In this document: in pieces, positions 1-12,162 of the stretch
Layout of the letters: each line of letters begins with the position of its first letter
How positions within the stretch are numbered: the first letter of the stretch is position 1
Source: Sparassis latifolia
Lineage: Eukaryota > Basidiomycota > Agaricomycetes > Polyporales > Sparassidaceae
Reading direction: 5' to 3'
Length of the DNA stretch: 64,000 nucleotides
NCBI GenBank assembly: GCA_018466975.1
Contig: CM031555.1
Coordinates: forward strand, 2,666,001-2,730,000
Made by a program: the position numbers and the translations under genes
The notes under the pieces: model-generated
What the model was told of the DNA's origin: nothing
The model's database searches: none
What the model saw: the letters and a program-made list of their open reading frames with translations, nothing else

Positions 1-242
1 ATAGGCATAATGAGTAGCGAAAGGCGTGCATAAGGAGAGAGGAGTCTTGCAGTCGTAAGAGCCGTGCAATCGAGGCGGTCTTCAAGAGGAAATCCGTAAG
101 ATTGTCGTTGCGAAATTAAGCCTCGTCGTTCATCATTCTCCGAAAGGCGGGGTGGAAAACAGGTCGTCACAATTTACACAGTAAGAGGTATGTTTGGGAA
201 GATTCTGAGAGATATTGAACGTTGGCTATTGTGGAGGACGAC
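1..242. other. 3' flank of CDC25 gene
   Basis: No supported gene. This is the downstream flank of the minus-strand CDC25 gene, which stops at 243. Nothing else recognised. Confidence 0.4.
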
Positions 243-2885
243 CTAGTAGGCCATGCGAGAGGGTCCGTACGACTCGGCTTTAGCGAGACGATTGAGCTTC
301 TTGCCTTTGAACACGACACCCTTCGACGGAGGGGGGCAAGGACTGTCGCCGATGTCCGTATCCTCATCTTCGGTCTGATGACCTGTGCTCTTGTCTTCAG
401 GCAACATTTGCAGGCCGGCATTTCCCATACCGCCACGCCGAGTGCGAGCAGCATTCGCAGCGGCAAACAACGCGTTTGTGCCGCTGGGTGCTGTGTTCCT
501 CTTGGGCTGCTGAGACGCGAGAGACGTCATCTTGCCCTCGCCGTATGAGTACGACTTGGTTCTGCCGAACTTGCCCTTGCGGAAATGGTCAAGATCTTCT
601 TTGCGGGATGCTGCGTAGAGGGGATCGTCCATCTGCACGTAGCCTGAAGGCTGGCAGCGTGCGCCAGATTCTTGGTAGTACTGACAGTAACCGCCCTCGA
701 GGATGTAGACCTCCGGATAGTAAATCCTGGGGTAGACATGATTGTTCAGTGCACGGTCCTTGGAGCGAAGATATTTGGCACTGCGGTGACACGACGATGA
801 GACGACAGCAGCAGAACAAAGGGAGATAGGCTCACAAAGTAGGCGCCCTTTTGACGCTGAACTCACAATGGAAAATCAGAACAACCTTCTTATTGAGGTC
901 TCCGCTCGTAGATGGGGTAGGTTTGATTGCACCAGCTCCCAGCAAGAACTCCTCAACACCAGCGGTGGTGTTGATGTTCACAGCGCCGGGGATGTGACCT
1001 CCGTTATACTCGTAGTCGAATCGGCAGTCGATGATATGGAACGATGCCAGTTTAGAATTATAGGCACCGTCAACAAGAGCGTCCAACTGGAAGACTCATC
1101 AGCGCCTACAGACAGACGATCGATCAGGTAAAGAGCAACACACAGTCTCGGGATTGATGCGCATCAATCCGTCTTCCCTGACGCGTTGGCAAGGTAGGAT
1201 CTTCCCGTACGCCTCATTGTCTCCAAATCCGCCCAAGCCAGGACCAGCGTGCAAGTACTTGCTCCTCGGAGTGTCCCTTTCGTTCTCGGCCGGTCTGCTG
1301 TCCCTATCTTCGCTCCTCCGGAGGCCCGTCATAATGACCTCGGTGTCGCGCCTGACGAGAGCAGTCGCACCAGTCAGAGGCCGGAAGTCGTCCGTCCCAT
1401 CGCATCTCCTGATCGTCTTCACATGTTGGCGCTTCGCGTAAGCCTGCGCAGGGGAACTCATATCGGGCCCCTCAGAGTCGAACGATTCGCCAATCTCAGA
1501 GGCCATCGACTCGTCCAGTGTTGAGGGCGGGAGCATTGCAGAAATCGCGCGGCGGACCGGAGGCAAGATGTGCGGGTGGTCCTGGACAACGTCCTCGTCG
1601 TCCAGGACTCCGTCGACAATAGGGTAGGCCGAGCGAGGCTTGTCAACGGGACTATCACCAGGCGCGAGCATTGCACTCAGGACGGGCCTCCTCGGCCTCT
1701 TCTTGTTGGTGTTGAGGCCAAGCGGTGCCCCGAGGCCACTAAGCATGGGCTTCCTGAGAGGCATACTAGCCATGCGCTCCAACCTGCGAGCCGACGGAGA
1801 AGACGCCGCAGGCGACGACTCGAACAGCACCTCGTCGTCCATAATATGCTGGGGTTCGTCGATGAACTCAGGTTGGGGGGACGTTGAGCGACGCTTCTTG
1901 TGGAACGGCTGGCTCGGGCTCTCGCTCATGTGTGACGCGTCCACCAGCTCGTTGAGCACCACATCGTCGCTGTCGCCAAGCGGAGAAGCTGCACGGAAGT
2001 ACAGACCATTGAACTCCGTGACCGTCGGGGCCGCAGAGGCAGGAGGGCTAGAGAGCAGGGGGTTGTTGTCCAAGTTGAAGGTAGTGATGGTGGGCGCCGC
2101 CGTCAGCGGGCGCTCACGCGATACCGGCCTCGGGCGAACGTGGACAAACGACGAGTCCACATCCATGGCGTCGCTAGTCGCGGGAGAAGGTAGCATATCC
2201 TGAGTTTATGAACGCATGTCAGAGGAATGCCCTGACAGTTGTGATCGAGACTAGGTATGGACAGAATGTCTCGTACCTGACCGTACACATTCTCGTCCCG
2301 ACCAAGGGTCCCCGACGCGAGCCACTCGACGGGCAGGGCGGAACGCTGTAAGCGCTTACCCCCGCTCCCCGTCACGGACTTCGCACTAGAGGTCAGGCCA
2401 GACAGTAAGCCACTGCCGTTACTCATATCCCGTCCGAACAACCTTGATGCACTGGTAGTGGCCCGAGCGCGCCCCTGGTTCAACTTGAGACCGGCAGAGC
2501 TGTCGCTGACACTGGGAGGCAACATCCTCTGAGGTGCGGGTGAGATATCCATAGGAGCGTAGTCCGCATCCTCGGCGCTCAGTTCTTGAAGGCCACGGGT
2601 GGGCGAGTTAAGAGACATCGTAGAAGCGAAAGAGAGTTCAAGGTCGACATCCACATCGGAAGAGAGGAAGTCGTCGATCGGGTGGCACGCCAGCGCCGGC
2701 AGCTTTTGAATGGCATGGCGCGAGAGAGGGGCAAGGTACTGTCTGCTTGGAGCAGGAGCGTTTGTGGACATGGCAGCCGAAGGTTTTGGCTTTTGAACTG
2801 TAGCGTTGGTTTGGGAGTATCTCTTTTGAATCTTGTATGGATGGGGTTGTTCTACACGTTTGCGGGGGATTTTGTTGATGGCCAT
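243..2885 (-). CDS. cdc25: CDC25-type M-phase inducer phosphatase
   Basis: Dual-specificity tyrosine phosphatase that activates the mitotic cyclin-dependent kinase, acting in nucleus and cytoplasm. Exons 2885-2277, 2199-1144, 1086-836 and 780-243 join in frame to about 817 aa with GT-AG introns of 77, 57 and 55 nt. The first two exons (about 555 residues) are Ser/Pro-rich and disordered, as in regulatory CDC25 N-termini. The rhodanese-like catalytic domain lies in exons 3-4: IIDCRFDYEYNGGHIPGA, then the P-loop HCEFSVKRAP with the catalytic Cys near residue 629 and the Arg of HCx5R. After it comes YPEVYILEGGY, a CDC25 family block. A basic tail with RKGKFGRTKSYSYGEGK ends the protein. The start is the first ATG of the open exon (MAINKIPRKR). 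I am confident of the family. Confidence 0.95.
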
Positions 2886-5376
2886 GGTTGATGAAGCCAG
2901 AAGTGATACACGGTGCAGGTAGTTGATACAGGTTGGTTGAGTTGCCGGAGTGGTGTTGTACAACAGAGTAGAGGAGAGTAAGGTAGGAAGTCGCCGAGGA
3001 GCGAAGATGAGTGAGGAAAGCAGAAAATGAGATTATAAAGATACGAACCAAGTTGTGGCCGGGAGACAGAAGTCGTGGCTGGCAGCTTTGTTAAGTATTG
3101 CCGGCTGTGGACGACGTCAACATCGATCGGCTACGAGACAATGGACTGCGAGAAAACTGGGGTAGGCACTCCATTGTTGCCACAGCAGCCACACTACATA
3201 TAGCGTCACATCTGCTTGCGTCACACCTTGGGCCCGTTGGGCTTGGTTCATTGTTAGTCTCGTACAGCGAACACAGATGTGATCGGGCCTTGGCCAGCAC
3301 CCCAGAAGAAAGATGCTCGAGGATAAAGGGACCGACCTTGAACGTGAAGGAATGTGCCGACGGAGGAGGCCGCGCCTGAGGGGAAAAGAGCGATGAGCGA
3401 CGAGAAAATCGACTCGGGAGCAGCAGCATGCCAAAGGCAAGGCTGTGGATTCTCACGGAGGAATTGAACCAATGAAATAGGTAGCCGATACAAACAGGCT
3501 CTGTAGCCGTCTGTGGGTCCACACGTCCGCGCCTTTAACGCGGCACATCAGCCTCTCCGACATAACTCTACGACAAAAAGTACGAAAAACATACGGGAAA
3601 GAGGAGAGAGGCGTCGCCGGAGAGGAGAGGAATATGTTGCGCACGGACTCTGTGTTCTTCCTCGGGGGGCAAAGCAAAGTAGTCGCCAAACCCACCGCGA
3701 ACAATTAAGGCTTTTATTTGCGCGTTGTTTGGTCCATGTTCATTCGATCACGTAATCCAGCCGTCGAACAAGGCACCACGTGATCGCGTCCCCCGATACC
3801 CCCGATTTCCGGACAACGCCATTCCCGCCCAGAACAAATGTCGCCCAGATCGACCACCAGGCGTTCGCTCACAAAGATCGACAGACTTGACGGTCCACAT
3901 ACAGTAAACCCGACGCATATCAGAATGGCAAGACCGAGCTTGGATTCCTGCTCCAGGTGTGTCGGCGACGCCAAGATGATTGGTGTAATACTCTCCATTT
4001 AAGTTCATCAGCGAGAAGCAGCGATTGGCGAACGCGGCGCGGAGAGCCGTCCCGCTAGCCATATCCATCGACAAAGGACATCCTATTCTGCGACGCGCAA
4101 AAGCTTACTATATGCTGGGACCCCGCAGCGAGCGAGCAGACAAGGTTCAGGACAAGACAGATCAGAGCCTTGACGAGATCGCCAATATCGGCAAGAGAAA
4201 CGCGGGTGGAGCCAAAACATATGCAGGTCCGCAATATCTTCTCGCATTCTTCCCCGATAAGCCATATATTGAAAGGAATCTTGGCAATAGGATTGAGAAC
4301 ACGCAACTGCAGTAACATACCAGTTATAATTGCCTGGACACTTGCGACTTATCGATGAGGGATCCATTAAAGTCCAGCAAAGTGGGGAAGACCGCGTCAA
4401 ACGCGCAGATGATGCGCGATGTGCAACACAACAGTGAGGACTAGAGCACTTCGCCATGTTATCCTGTCTGATAGAGACGATGCTGAACGCTAGGAGGCGA
4501 TATGCGCCAGGAGATGGAAGAAGAATCGATGCGCGTGTTATCGCTGCTGAGCGTGTCCCGTATACACCTGTTCAGGGCAGGCTGTTTCGCGTTCATGGCA
4601 CGTGCAAAATGCGCGTAGGTCGTGACTTTTCCTTCCTGCCGCAGAGCAACTTGAAATCCCTACTGCATCGAGGTTTTTCTTCTGCACTATCTGCGAGAGC
4701 TTTGATCAGCGTGAGTTTTAAACCTCAGATATAATCCGCTTTCTCGTTCTCGCAATGCTTCCGTCGGCGTAAAGCCCGCTACAGAGAGACGACCAGCCTC
4801 GTATGCACGGTAGTCTATCTCTGCCAAAATTTGTAGTTTGGTGAATAGATATACTTGGTAAAATTTCTTGACACCTTTTTCGTCTTGACTGTGCAGTGCC
4901 CATGCCAACTTTGCAGATCTTGACGACGCTGCGAACACGCCGAGTCTTGCGCACTTTCCTTGCCCCAGATTTCTTAAGATTGACGCTGTGATCATGATTG
5001 TCAACGTGCAATTATTTAATATCCGAAATGGAATGATGTGTACATCCCTTGTTGACATCTTTCACCTGGCGCGTTGTCTCTTGCACATGTGTTGCGTGGC
5101 GGCTCCTTACGTTCGTGAAGGCAGTATACAGTATGTACAACACTTGTCGAGTGCTCATAGATTTTTGCTTACTGGAAAATACCGAATTGGCGTGTCATAA
5201 AGCATGTAGGTTCCTTAAATATAGATATGCATGTAAATGTAGTGTGATATCGATGCCAACGAATTAGAGACGAGCGCCACACCCTGTAGTATAAACGAGA
5301 ACATTGAGACGACGAAAGCTAGCGAACGATGATGCAACGACCACAGTAGCAACTCCACCTCACCAAACGGACACAT
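2886..5376. other. Intergenic, 2.5 kb
   Basis: This contains the upstream region of CDC25 and the 3' flank of the 5377-6298 gene. Open frames here are short and lack recognisable motifs or coherent splice pairs. I see no tRNA-like arms and no repeats. Part of it may be untranslated leader. Confidence 0.4.
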
Positions 5377-6298
5377 TCAGTCAAAATGCATCCAATGTCC
5401 ACGCACGCCCAAGCGGCACTTCTCACAGTCCGCACGAGGACCCATCGTAAAGCGCTGTTTGCGCCCGGCAGGTCCTTGGGCCTGGGCTTGGGCTTGACGT
5501 TGTGTAGGTTCTTCTGCGGGGGCTGGAGGAGTGAAAAGGCCACCCTGGGTGGATGCAGAGGTCAATTCCGGCGCATGCACGGGGGAAGGAGTCGCATCGT
5601 GTATCTGGATCGAGGGTATCTGTAACTGTGCTTGGTATTGTTGTTGCGGAGCGGGATACAGGGGCTCTGGCGGGCGGAGGAACTGGCACTGCAATTCCGG
5701 CTGGGGTGGCATGTCAGGCTGGTTGGGCGACACGAAGCTCTCTGCTCCGGTACGCTCCTCTTGTAAGGAACGTGCCGTTCTAGCGGGGCTGCAGATGGAC
5801 ATCTGCACGTCGGTCTGTGCGCGTGTCAATCCCCGCCTTGACTATCTCAATTCCACAAATACACGCACCATGCTAGCGTCTTCTTCCTTCTGAGGGCTAC
5901 TGTCGTTCTCGGGAATACGCGGGAAGCTAGAACCCACCATCACGAGTGGACTTCCGATCCGGAGCGTGCGTGTCTGAGCGACCCAATCCTCGGAGGTACG
6001 GTGCCGTCCATAGGGCGGACACGCAATCTGCGGGAGAGGGATCACTATTCTACTGTGGGCGTTCTCATGTTCCGCAATGCCGAAAGAAAGACGTTTCTGC
6101 AATGAGATCGTCAGTGCCAAATACGACAGTCGTAGTGTGTGGCAATTGGCGCAGACGTAAGAGAAACACACGTACCGATGGAGGTTCGGACGTACTACAG
6201 GAAGCAGGAGAACGGGGCCGTTTCGTGGTTGAGGTCGAAGCACGAGGGGCAGCGAAGGACGTCGGCATCGACGCGGGCGCGTGCATGTCGACTTCCAT
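5377..6298 (-). CDS. Unknown protein with conserved-looking Cys-rich C-terminal tail
   Basis: Three exons (6298-6176, 6096-5869, 5814-5377) join in frame to 262 aa, with GT-AG introns of 79 and 54 nt. The N-terminus MEVDMHAPASMP is Thr/Ser/Pro-rich. The middle is Gln/Pro-rich and low in complexity. The last 24 residues differ sharply: FTMGPRADCEKC is followed by RLGVRGHWMHFD, with a CxxC and two His that could bind a metal or a partner. Such a terminal block after disordered sequence suggests a short docking or zinc motif. I do not recognise the family with certainty and assign no function. The start ATG gives a clean frame into intron 1. Confidence 0.7.
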
Positions 6299-6632
6299 CT
6301 TCGATTTGGCTTCACCTCGAGCAGCACCAACACTTCGTCTGCGGTGGCGTGTGGTTGTTTTGTTGAGGTGAGTAGAAAACTAGTGGCACTGGCACAGCAC
6401 CCATGAACGTTCGTATCCCAGTGAAAACAGGAGACGCCGTGACCGGCCATACCGTTGCTTTGACGCCCGTCACATACTATGACAAAACTTAATAAATGGA
6501 GAAATAGCCACCCAGCCCTTCTTCCAATACCACTACCATCACCACCCATCAACCGGTAAGAACATCGTTTGTGGAGAGCTGTACAGTGACCGATTTTCAT
6601 GCAGCTATCCTCGACCTCCTTCGTGACCCACG

Positions 6633-8425
6633 ATGCCCTTTCCTGCCCAACTTACAGCATGCAGCGGCGCTGATCGTATATACGACGTTCGCCTTCAAAT
6701 CGGCTCAGAGATCAAACGGCACAACAACTACGTTCGTTCTCTACATTCTTTACCAAAATCTACTGCTCTTCCGCCCCGCTTGGCCCCGGAACTACTCTGC
6801 CGTATCTTCTTCTTCGCTGTCTACGCTGACGGTCGTCCGGATTTGTATGGGTGGATCGCTTTATCTCAAGTTTGTCACGTGTGGCGCAATATCGCCCTCA
6901 ATTACAGCGTTCTGTGGGTCTACGTTCCCATGCACAAGCCACAGTGGACAGTGGAGGTTTTATCTCGTACAAAAAACACCGATTTGACCGTCAGAGTTGA
7001 CCTCTCGCAGAAATTCTCTCTGGCGTCGTTTCATTCACTTCAAACTGACCATTTTCTCAGAGTACGTGAACTGCACGTCTTCGCTTTAAAACGCGAAACA
7101 TATGGTGAATTCGTCGATATGCTTCCGGTGGATGCGCCACATCTCGAATGCCTCTCCATTATCTTTGACAGCGGCGTCGACGACGACGACAGCGACGAAG
7201 ACGAGGTCGAAGAGGAAGACGTGCTGCTTTTGCCTCATTCAGTATTCCGGAATGCGCCAATGTTGCGTTGCCTCTATCTGCGGGGTCTACTCTGGGATTC
7301 TCTTCTGTTTCCACATTTGGCTCACCTTGCCATTCACGAACTGGCCGAGGGCTTCCTGGAGATGTCACCACTTCTCTCCATCTTGGAATCGTTGCCACAG
7401 CTGCTGAGTCTCTCGCTTATCTCTGTCATTACCATTGACTCCTCGTTGGACTCAGAAACCTCCGCGAGAGTAGTTCATTTGCCCTCCCTACGTCTGCTGC
7501 ATCTCGATGAAGACTCGGATTTCTTCATCGTCTTCATGAGCTCCATCGATCTTCCTCCAGACGTCGTGATGCGCATTACGGTTAGGCCAATGTGGAGCGC
7601 ATCAGCGGAGATCAGAAACGTCGTTGACGCAATTACCCCGCATGTCAACGGGTCTATCAACAATCGTCGAATCCAAGCTATATTATTCGACTTCGACGTT
7701 CGTGAGGCCTGTGGTGTCCAAGTAAGTGGCTGGGCACCAGAGCACAGCAATGGCGGGCTTTCCCACTTGCCGCCTACGGTCCCCCCTCTGTACATGCGTG
7801 TCCTATGGAAGAACGACGATGTTGTGGTGCCTGTCATACAGATTAGGCTAGCTGAAGCATTCTGCAACGCGTTCAACCTCGCAGGCGTGAGCGACGTTCA
7901 ACTCAATCCTGGTAATACTGCGCTGTATCTCTGGGACGTGCCTCCGCTCGCTTATCGGGTCACAAGGATCTGTATCAGCGAGACTCACGCTTCGGGAATG
8001 CTGGGGCACTTTTACGACACGGCTCTGGGTAAGGATTCCCCGTTTCGTGACATTGTCTCTGGCGACTTCTGCCGACTGCGAGCTCTGACCTTAACACGGT
8101 GCCACGATGATTCGGAGATGTTCGACCGGCATTCGGGATCAATCTCTTCCTTGAGCAGTTCTTACAAATGAGGTGCATCGTGGGGAAGGGCCTGACAATG
8201 CTGTCGGTTGGAGTCGGCGTCGACTTTCCAGAGAAAACAGCATCGCGTCTCGCGCTCTATGTCGACGAGATCCAAGTACTCGTTCCATCCCCTTTGGCGA
8301 GTTATCATGCCACAGATGGAGATGGGAGACGCTTTACCTTTACTGAAGACGATGCGATCGGATCCGAGGCAAAGTGGTGGCGGGCTGCGACCTCTCGAAT
8401 TGACGAAACAATCGACTATGTCTAA
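6633..8425 (+). CDS. F-box protein, C-terminus in a shifted frame
   Basis: Substrate receptor of an SCF ubiquitin ligase by family. A single open exon runs from the ATG at 6633 to a stop at 8171 (512 aa). The F-box is near residues 45-90: LPPRLAPELLCRIFFFAV, a Trp, then LSQVCHVWRNIAL and LW, the pattern typical of Agaricomycete F-box proteins. The rest is Leu-rich and could form LRR-like repeats. The normal end of this family seems to continue in the next frame, from about 8138 to 8425: FLEQFLQMRCIVGKG and VGVDFPEKTASRL, ending SRIDETIDYV. One extra G in the run 8135-8137 would join the frames with no other change. The substrate is unknown. Confidence 0.8.
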
Positions 8426-8868
8426 TATTTTGTATCATGTATATATAGTGCTGGGCATTAAGTCTATGTAGATGCCTGGATATACATTTCGGTATGGCAG
8501 AACGGTACACCTATACGGTACCCGGTGAATCGCGAGCACAGCGTACTGCACCAAAATTCCTGAGACACACGTCCACGCGTGCACTGCAGTGACATCTCGT
8601 TCAGTCCAGTGACAACTATCCAACGAATCATGCGTACCACAGGTCTGTCGCAAGTAATTAATGTACTGAGTCGGAGCACGAACACCCAGCTATGTCCTGA
8701 CTGAGGACCAAGGGTAACGGCGGCGCAATGATTCGGTGGATGAAAATGCATACCCGATGACCTAGTGTAGAAATAAGAGGATATCGAAACGCATGCAGGT
8801 ATATGTACTCACCTTAAGTCGTGCTTCTTCCCACTTCTACAACACAATGGATCAGCTGCAGGAATGTC
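8426..8868. other. Intergenic between convergent genes
   Basis: This is the 3' flank shared by the F-box gene and the BRF-like gene. I see no gene, and only short non-conserved frames. Confidence 0.4.
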
Positions 8869-10887
8869 TCAAATATCATATCGTTCTTCGTCAAAACTGC
8901 CACCTCCAGGAGACAGCGGGCGCCACTCCTCAACGACCTCCCCGCCATCGGCAAAAGCGAAGGTCGTCATGTCATCCTTCTCGTACATCTCGAAGTCTTC
9001 GCCTAAAGCAGTAGAGGGGTCCAAAAGCTTTGCCAGAGCGTCCATATTGATTCTCTTCGAGCCCCTGGCCTTACCAATGTTCAGCTCCATAGAGGCCGCA
9101 CCCTCATCGTCGGAATCCGAATGCGCCCTCTTCCTCTTGCGCGCCGGTTGCGCGGGCTCGTCAACCTCCTCCTCAGCGTCCCAGCCCATCGTTACCCGTA
9201 TGATGTCCGCCTCCTCTGCACTTCGAAAAATCCCCTCCAATTCACCCTCAGCGAACAGTTCTTCGTCTGCAATGTCCCCTCTCCCGTCCCGCCGCGCGAT
9301 GATGCCAGCAGCTGCAACCGCGTTGGCGCCTTTGCAAATGCGTGCGCAAGGGTCGAACTGTCCACAGTAAGCAGATGCGTCATGAGGTCTGGCGCGTCGA
9401 CGCCATCGTCCGCACGATGCGCGGAAGACGACGAAGCCAAAGCAGCGCCCGAGGACGAAAAGGCGGCCGTACCAGAGGTGAGCGGATTCAGTAAGAACTG
9501 CGAAGCTTGCTCGATGGACTGGTTGTGCTGTGTCTTCCGCTTCTTTCGGGGGATAGAGGAGTTGACGTCTACTTTGTCTGAGACGTGGAGGGATGCAGCT
9601 GACGTACCAACTTCAAACTCTGCATCGTTCTCCTTGTCCTCCACATCCCTTTCCTCATCGTCCTGAGATATTTGCAATTCCAAGTTTGGACGAACCTCCC
9701 CTTGAAGCCGTTTCTTCCATATCTCCTCCTGGAACTGCACGACATCCTTCAGGCCCCTAGCCACAACGACACGCTTGGCAACCTTCGACCTCCCTACGCC
9801 CCCTTCTTCCGTTCATGTGGGTCCAGCCACGGTACCTCCTTAATCCACTCCTCAACGAGATCATATATGATTTTGTAGCGCTGCATGACCACACCCTTGC
9901 CAGCACCCAGGCGTGCGCCGAGTGCTTCCGCGAGTGCGCCTGCATGCGGAAGTGAGGAGAGCAGTTCGGCCTCGAGGGCCAGGATGAAGAGCGCACATGC
10001 GGTCGGTGGAGTGGGCACGTTCGAGAGCGTGTTCGTGCGGGAGAGGAGCGCCGCGAGTGATGTTGCAACACCAAGCACGGTAGGTAGATGCGGAACGAGA
10101 GACGTCAATGGGGTCTTCAGCTTCACCGGCAAGGTCTGAAGCACGGTAGACGATCCTTGTATGAGGGATAGTAAATGTGATTGAAGCATGGGCAGATGCA
10201 CGCTCGGGTCTGCCGCTGTGAGATTGAGGTTGAGCAGGGTTACCAAGGACATAAACGACCGGGAAAGCGACACCGGGGCCTCCTCCAAGAGATACTGCGT
10301 ACATGTGCAACTAAGTCAATACGTCACCTAAAGGGCTAGAAAAATGGAAGCAGTGGTCTATGGAGTGGTGAATGTGACTTACCGCTATGTCTCGCAGCGA
10401 GTCGCTCTTGTTGGATTCGCGCAGAGCAACCGCAATTGCCGCCCCTGAGGCGAGCTTCGCTTTGCGGCCCCACCGGTACTGGCCCTTCAGCATCGCTCGG
10501 TCAAAAATTCCCTGAGCCCGAGACGTCACACCGGGGTGACCGAGCCTGGTGGCGACGGATCGTATGAATCCATGGATCTCAATCTGCGTTACCGTGCCTC
10601 AACGGGAATCGGCACACGAGGGGAACAGGGGAACGCACCGTATTGTTTCTATCCCGAGCCTCCTTACTCTGACCCGAAAGCGCCCATCCATTCCTGCCCT
10701 TCAACGTGCTCCCCTGCACTGTGTTCCAAGAAGAGTACTCCCTTCCTGAGGTATCTGTTGGCTCGAGATGGGAGGTAAGCACGCTCTGCGTCGGATCTGC
10801 GAGTGTCCCGCAGTGCGTGCACACGGCTGAGCCCAGCCCTTGGTCCCATTCCGTCGATTCCCCACACTCTTCACATGTCTCGCTCAT
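8869..10887 (-). CDS. TFIIB/BRF-family general transcription factor
   Basis: Exon 1 (10887-10639) encodes an N-terminal zinc ribbon, CEECG...CTHCG, followed by a GREYSSWN/KGRNGWALSG block. Exon 2 (10583-10383) encodes IEIHGFIRSVATRLGHPGVT and YRWGRKAKLASGAAIAVALR, a cyclin-like core segment. Exon 3 runs from 10294 to a stop at 8869. This architecture matches TFIIB-related factors such as the Brf subunit of TFIIIB, which recruits RNA polymerase III. The C-terminus is acidic (ELFAEGELEGIFRSAEEAD). Exon 3 has two frame breaks, at the C runs 9799-9803 and 9276-9279. Each is repaired by one added base, so assembly errors are more likely than a pseudogene. Whether it is Brf1 itself or a relative is not certain. 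Confidence 0.75.
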
Positions 10888-11053
10888 CCAGCCTGGGTAG
10901 CAAGTGCGAACAAGTAAGTGGTCAGCGTCGTGGACGTCGAAGTCGGGTTGAGCGACGTAAGCCGTGACAGTCGCGGTGTTATCATTGTGACACGACGTGG
11001 CTTACCGTGACATGTCCCAGGATCACGCGTCACACCGTGTCTCCACTGTCAAA
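10888..11053. promoter_or_regulatory. Compact divergent promoter, BRF-like gene / SEN34
   Basis: Only 166 bp separate the two divergent start codons. Both products act in tRNA biogenesis if the BRF assignment holds. The segment carries GTGACACGACG at 10987-10997 and an ACGCGTCAC block near 11026, in GC-rich, partly palindromic surroundings. Its regulatory role is inferred from position only. Confidence 0.55.
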
Positions 11054-12162
11054 ATGACTGAACGTCGAATACCGCTGCGGGTATCGAACCAGAAAGCATA
11101 TGTCTGGGATGTCGACGGTCAGTTTCATACTATTTAAACCCCATAAAACTTGATCAACAGCGCAGAATAGATATCGCGACCCTCAGGTCCCAGCACCATA
11201 TCTGCGGTGTCCTTATAGGCACGCTCCCGCATCTATCCCAGCAGAATGTCTTTCTCGGCATCCCGCTGCTGCTTATTCCCGAGGAGGTTGTGTTGCTAGT
11301 CAAAAACGTGCGCAAATTTCCTTCGATTGCCGTGTTCTCAAATTGCACACGGTCTACATCTGCAGAACTAGCCGTCCTCATCGACGACCCACACGCCCAT
11401 CGCGTGCCGACCCAAGCCGAGCTCGACAACTGGAACGCCGCCCGCGCAGCCTCGGCACGCCTGCAAATCGCCGCCGCAGAAACGAAGGAAGCCTCAGAAG
11501 TCTCCGTCAAGGCAGCCACGACAGAAGCCGCCCAGCAGAAGCGGAAAGAGCGCGAGGCCCGGCGAGCGGCCGCAGCCCGTACAAAAGCCTTGGGAGAGGG
11601 TGCCGACGCAGACGACGCGAAAGCCGCGCCCCCGCCCACCGCGGAACGGCCATCAACGCCTTCAGCAGGCCCGCCGGCGTACACGGTGAGCGTCCCCGTC
11701 AGCTCGGCTGCTCTCCGGTGGTACGAGCCCGCAGGCTGCACGTACACGACGATTGAGGACGCGCGGGAGGGAGGAATCTGGACGTACCCATCCGACCAGT
11801 ACGAGCGCGCCAAGTGCGGGGTCTACCGCGATTTGTGGGAGAAGGGGAACTTCATGGGCGGGGGCATCAAGTTCGGCGGGGACTTCCTGGTGTACCCCGG
11901 TCTGTCTATCCTCTCCTTGGAGAATTTAACCCACGCTGACATGTCCTTGCTTTTTTTTCCTGCGACAGGCGATCCGCTCCGATATCACTCGCACTTCGTG
12001 GCATCCGTGATCGACTCGCCCATCGCTACGATGAAGCCAATGGAGATCGTCGCGCACGGGCGCCTGGGCACAGCAACAAAGAAGGCGCATCTCCTGTGCG
12101 GATGGGACGACGAGAAGCAAGAGGTCTCTTACTTCTCCATCGAGTGGGCCGGCTTCGGTTGA
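11054..12162 (+). CDS. sen34: tRNA-splicing endonuclease catalytic subunit SEN34
   Basis: Nuclease subunit that cuts the 3' splice site of intron-containing pre-tRNAs within the SEN tetramer. Exon 1 is 11054-11117 (MTERRIPLRVSNQKAYVWDV) and exon 2 starts at 11171 (DIATLRSQHHICGVLIG, the usual SEN34 N-lobe). A long Ala/Lys/Glu-rich linker, probably helical, follows. An intron at 11900-11968 splits the catalytic loop; spliced, it reads GDFLVYPGDPLRYHSHF and then HGRLGTATKKAHLLCGWDD. These hold the Tyr, His and Lys expected of the catalytic triad. The protein ends YFSIEWAGFG. A GT...AG stretch at 11311-11368 looks like an intron, but removing it breaks the frame, so I read through it. The 3' end overlaps or abuts the convergent EI24 gene. 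Confidence 0.93.

Noticed and set aside
3091..3755. Overlapping short frames upstream of CDC25
   Set aside because: They overlap in several frames on both strands with no coding bias or motif, as expected by chance in GC-rich DNA.
11085..11100. tRNA-like GGTTCGATACC on the minus strand
   Set aside because: The flanks cannot form a T-arm or acceptor stem, and the stretch is coding sequence of SEN34 exon 1.
11311..11368. Possible intron in SEN34
   Set aside because: It has GT and AG, but removal (58 nt) places a stop at once; the read-through frame joins correctly to ELAVLIDDPHAH.
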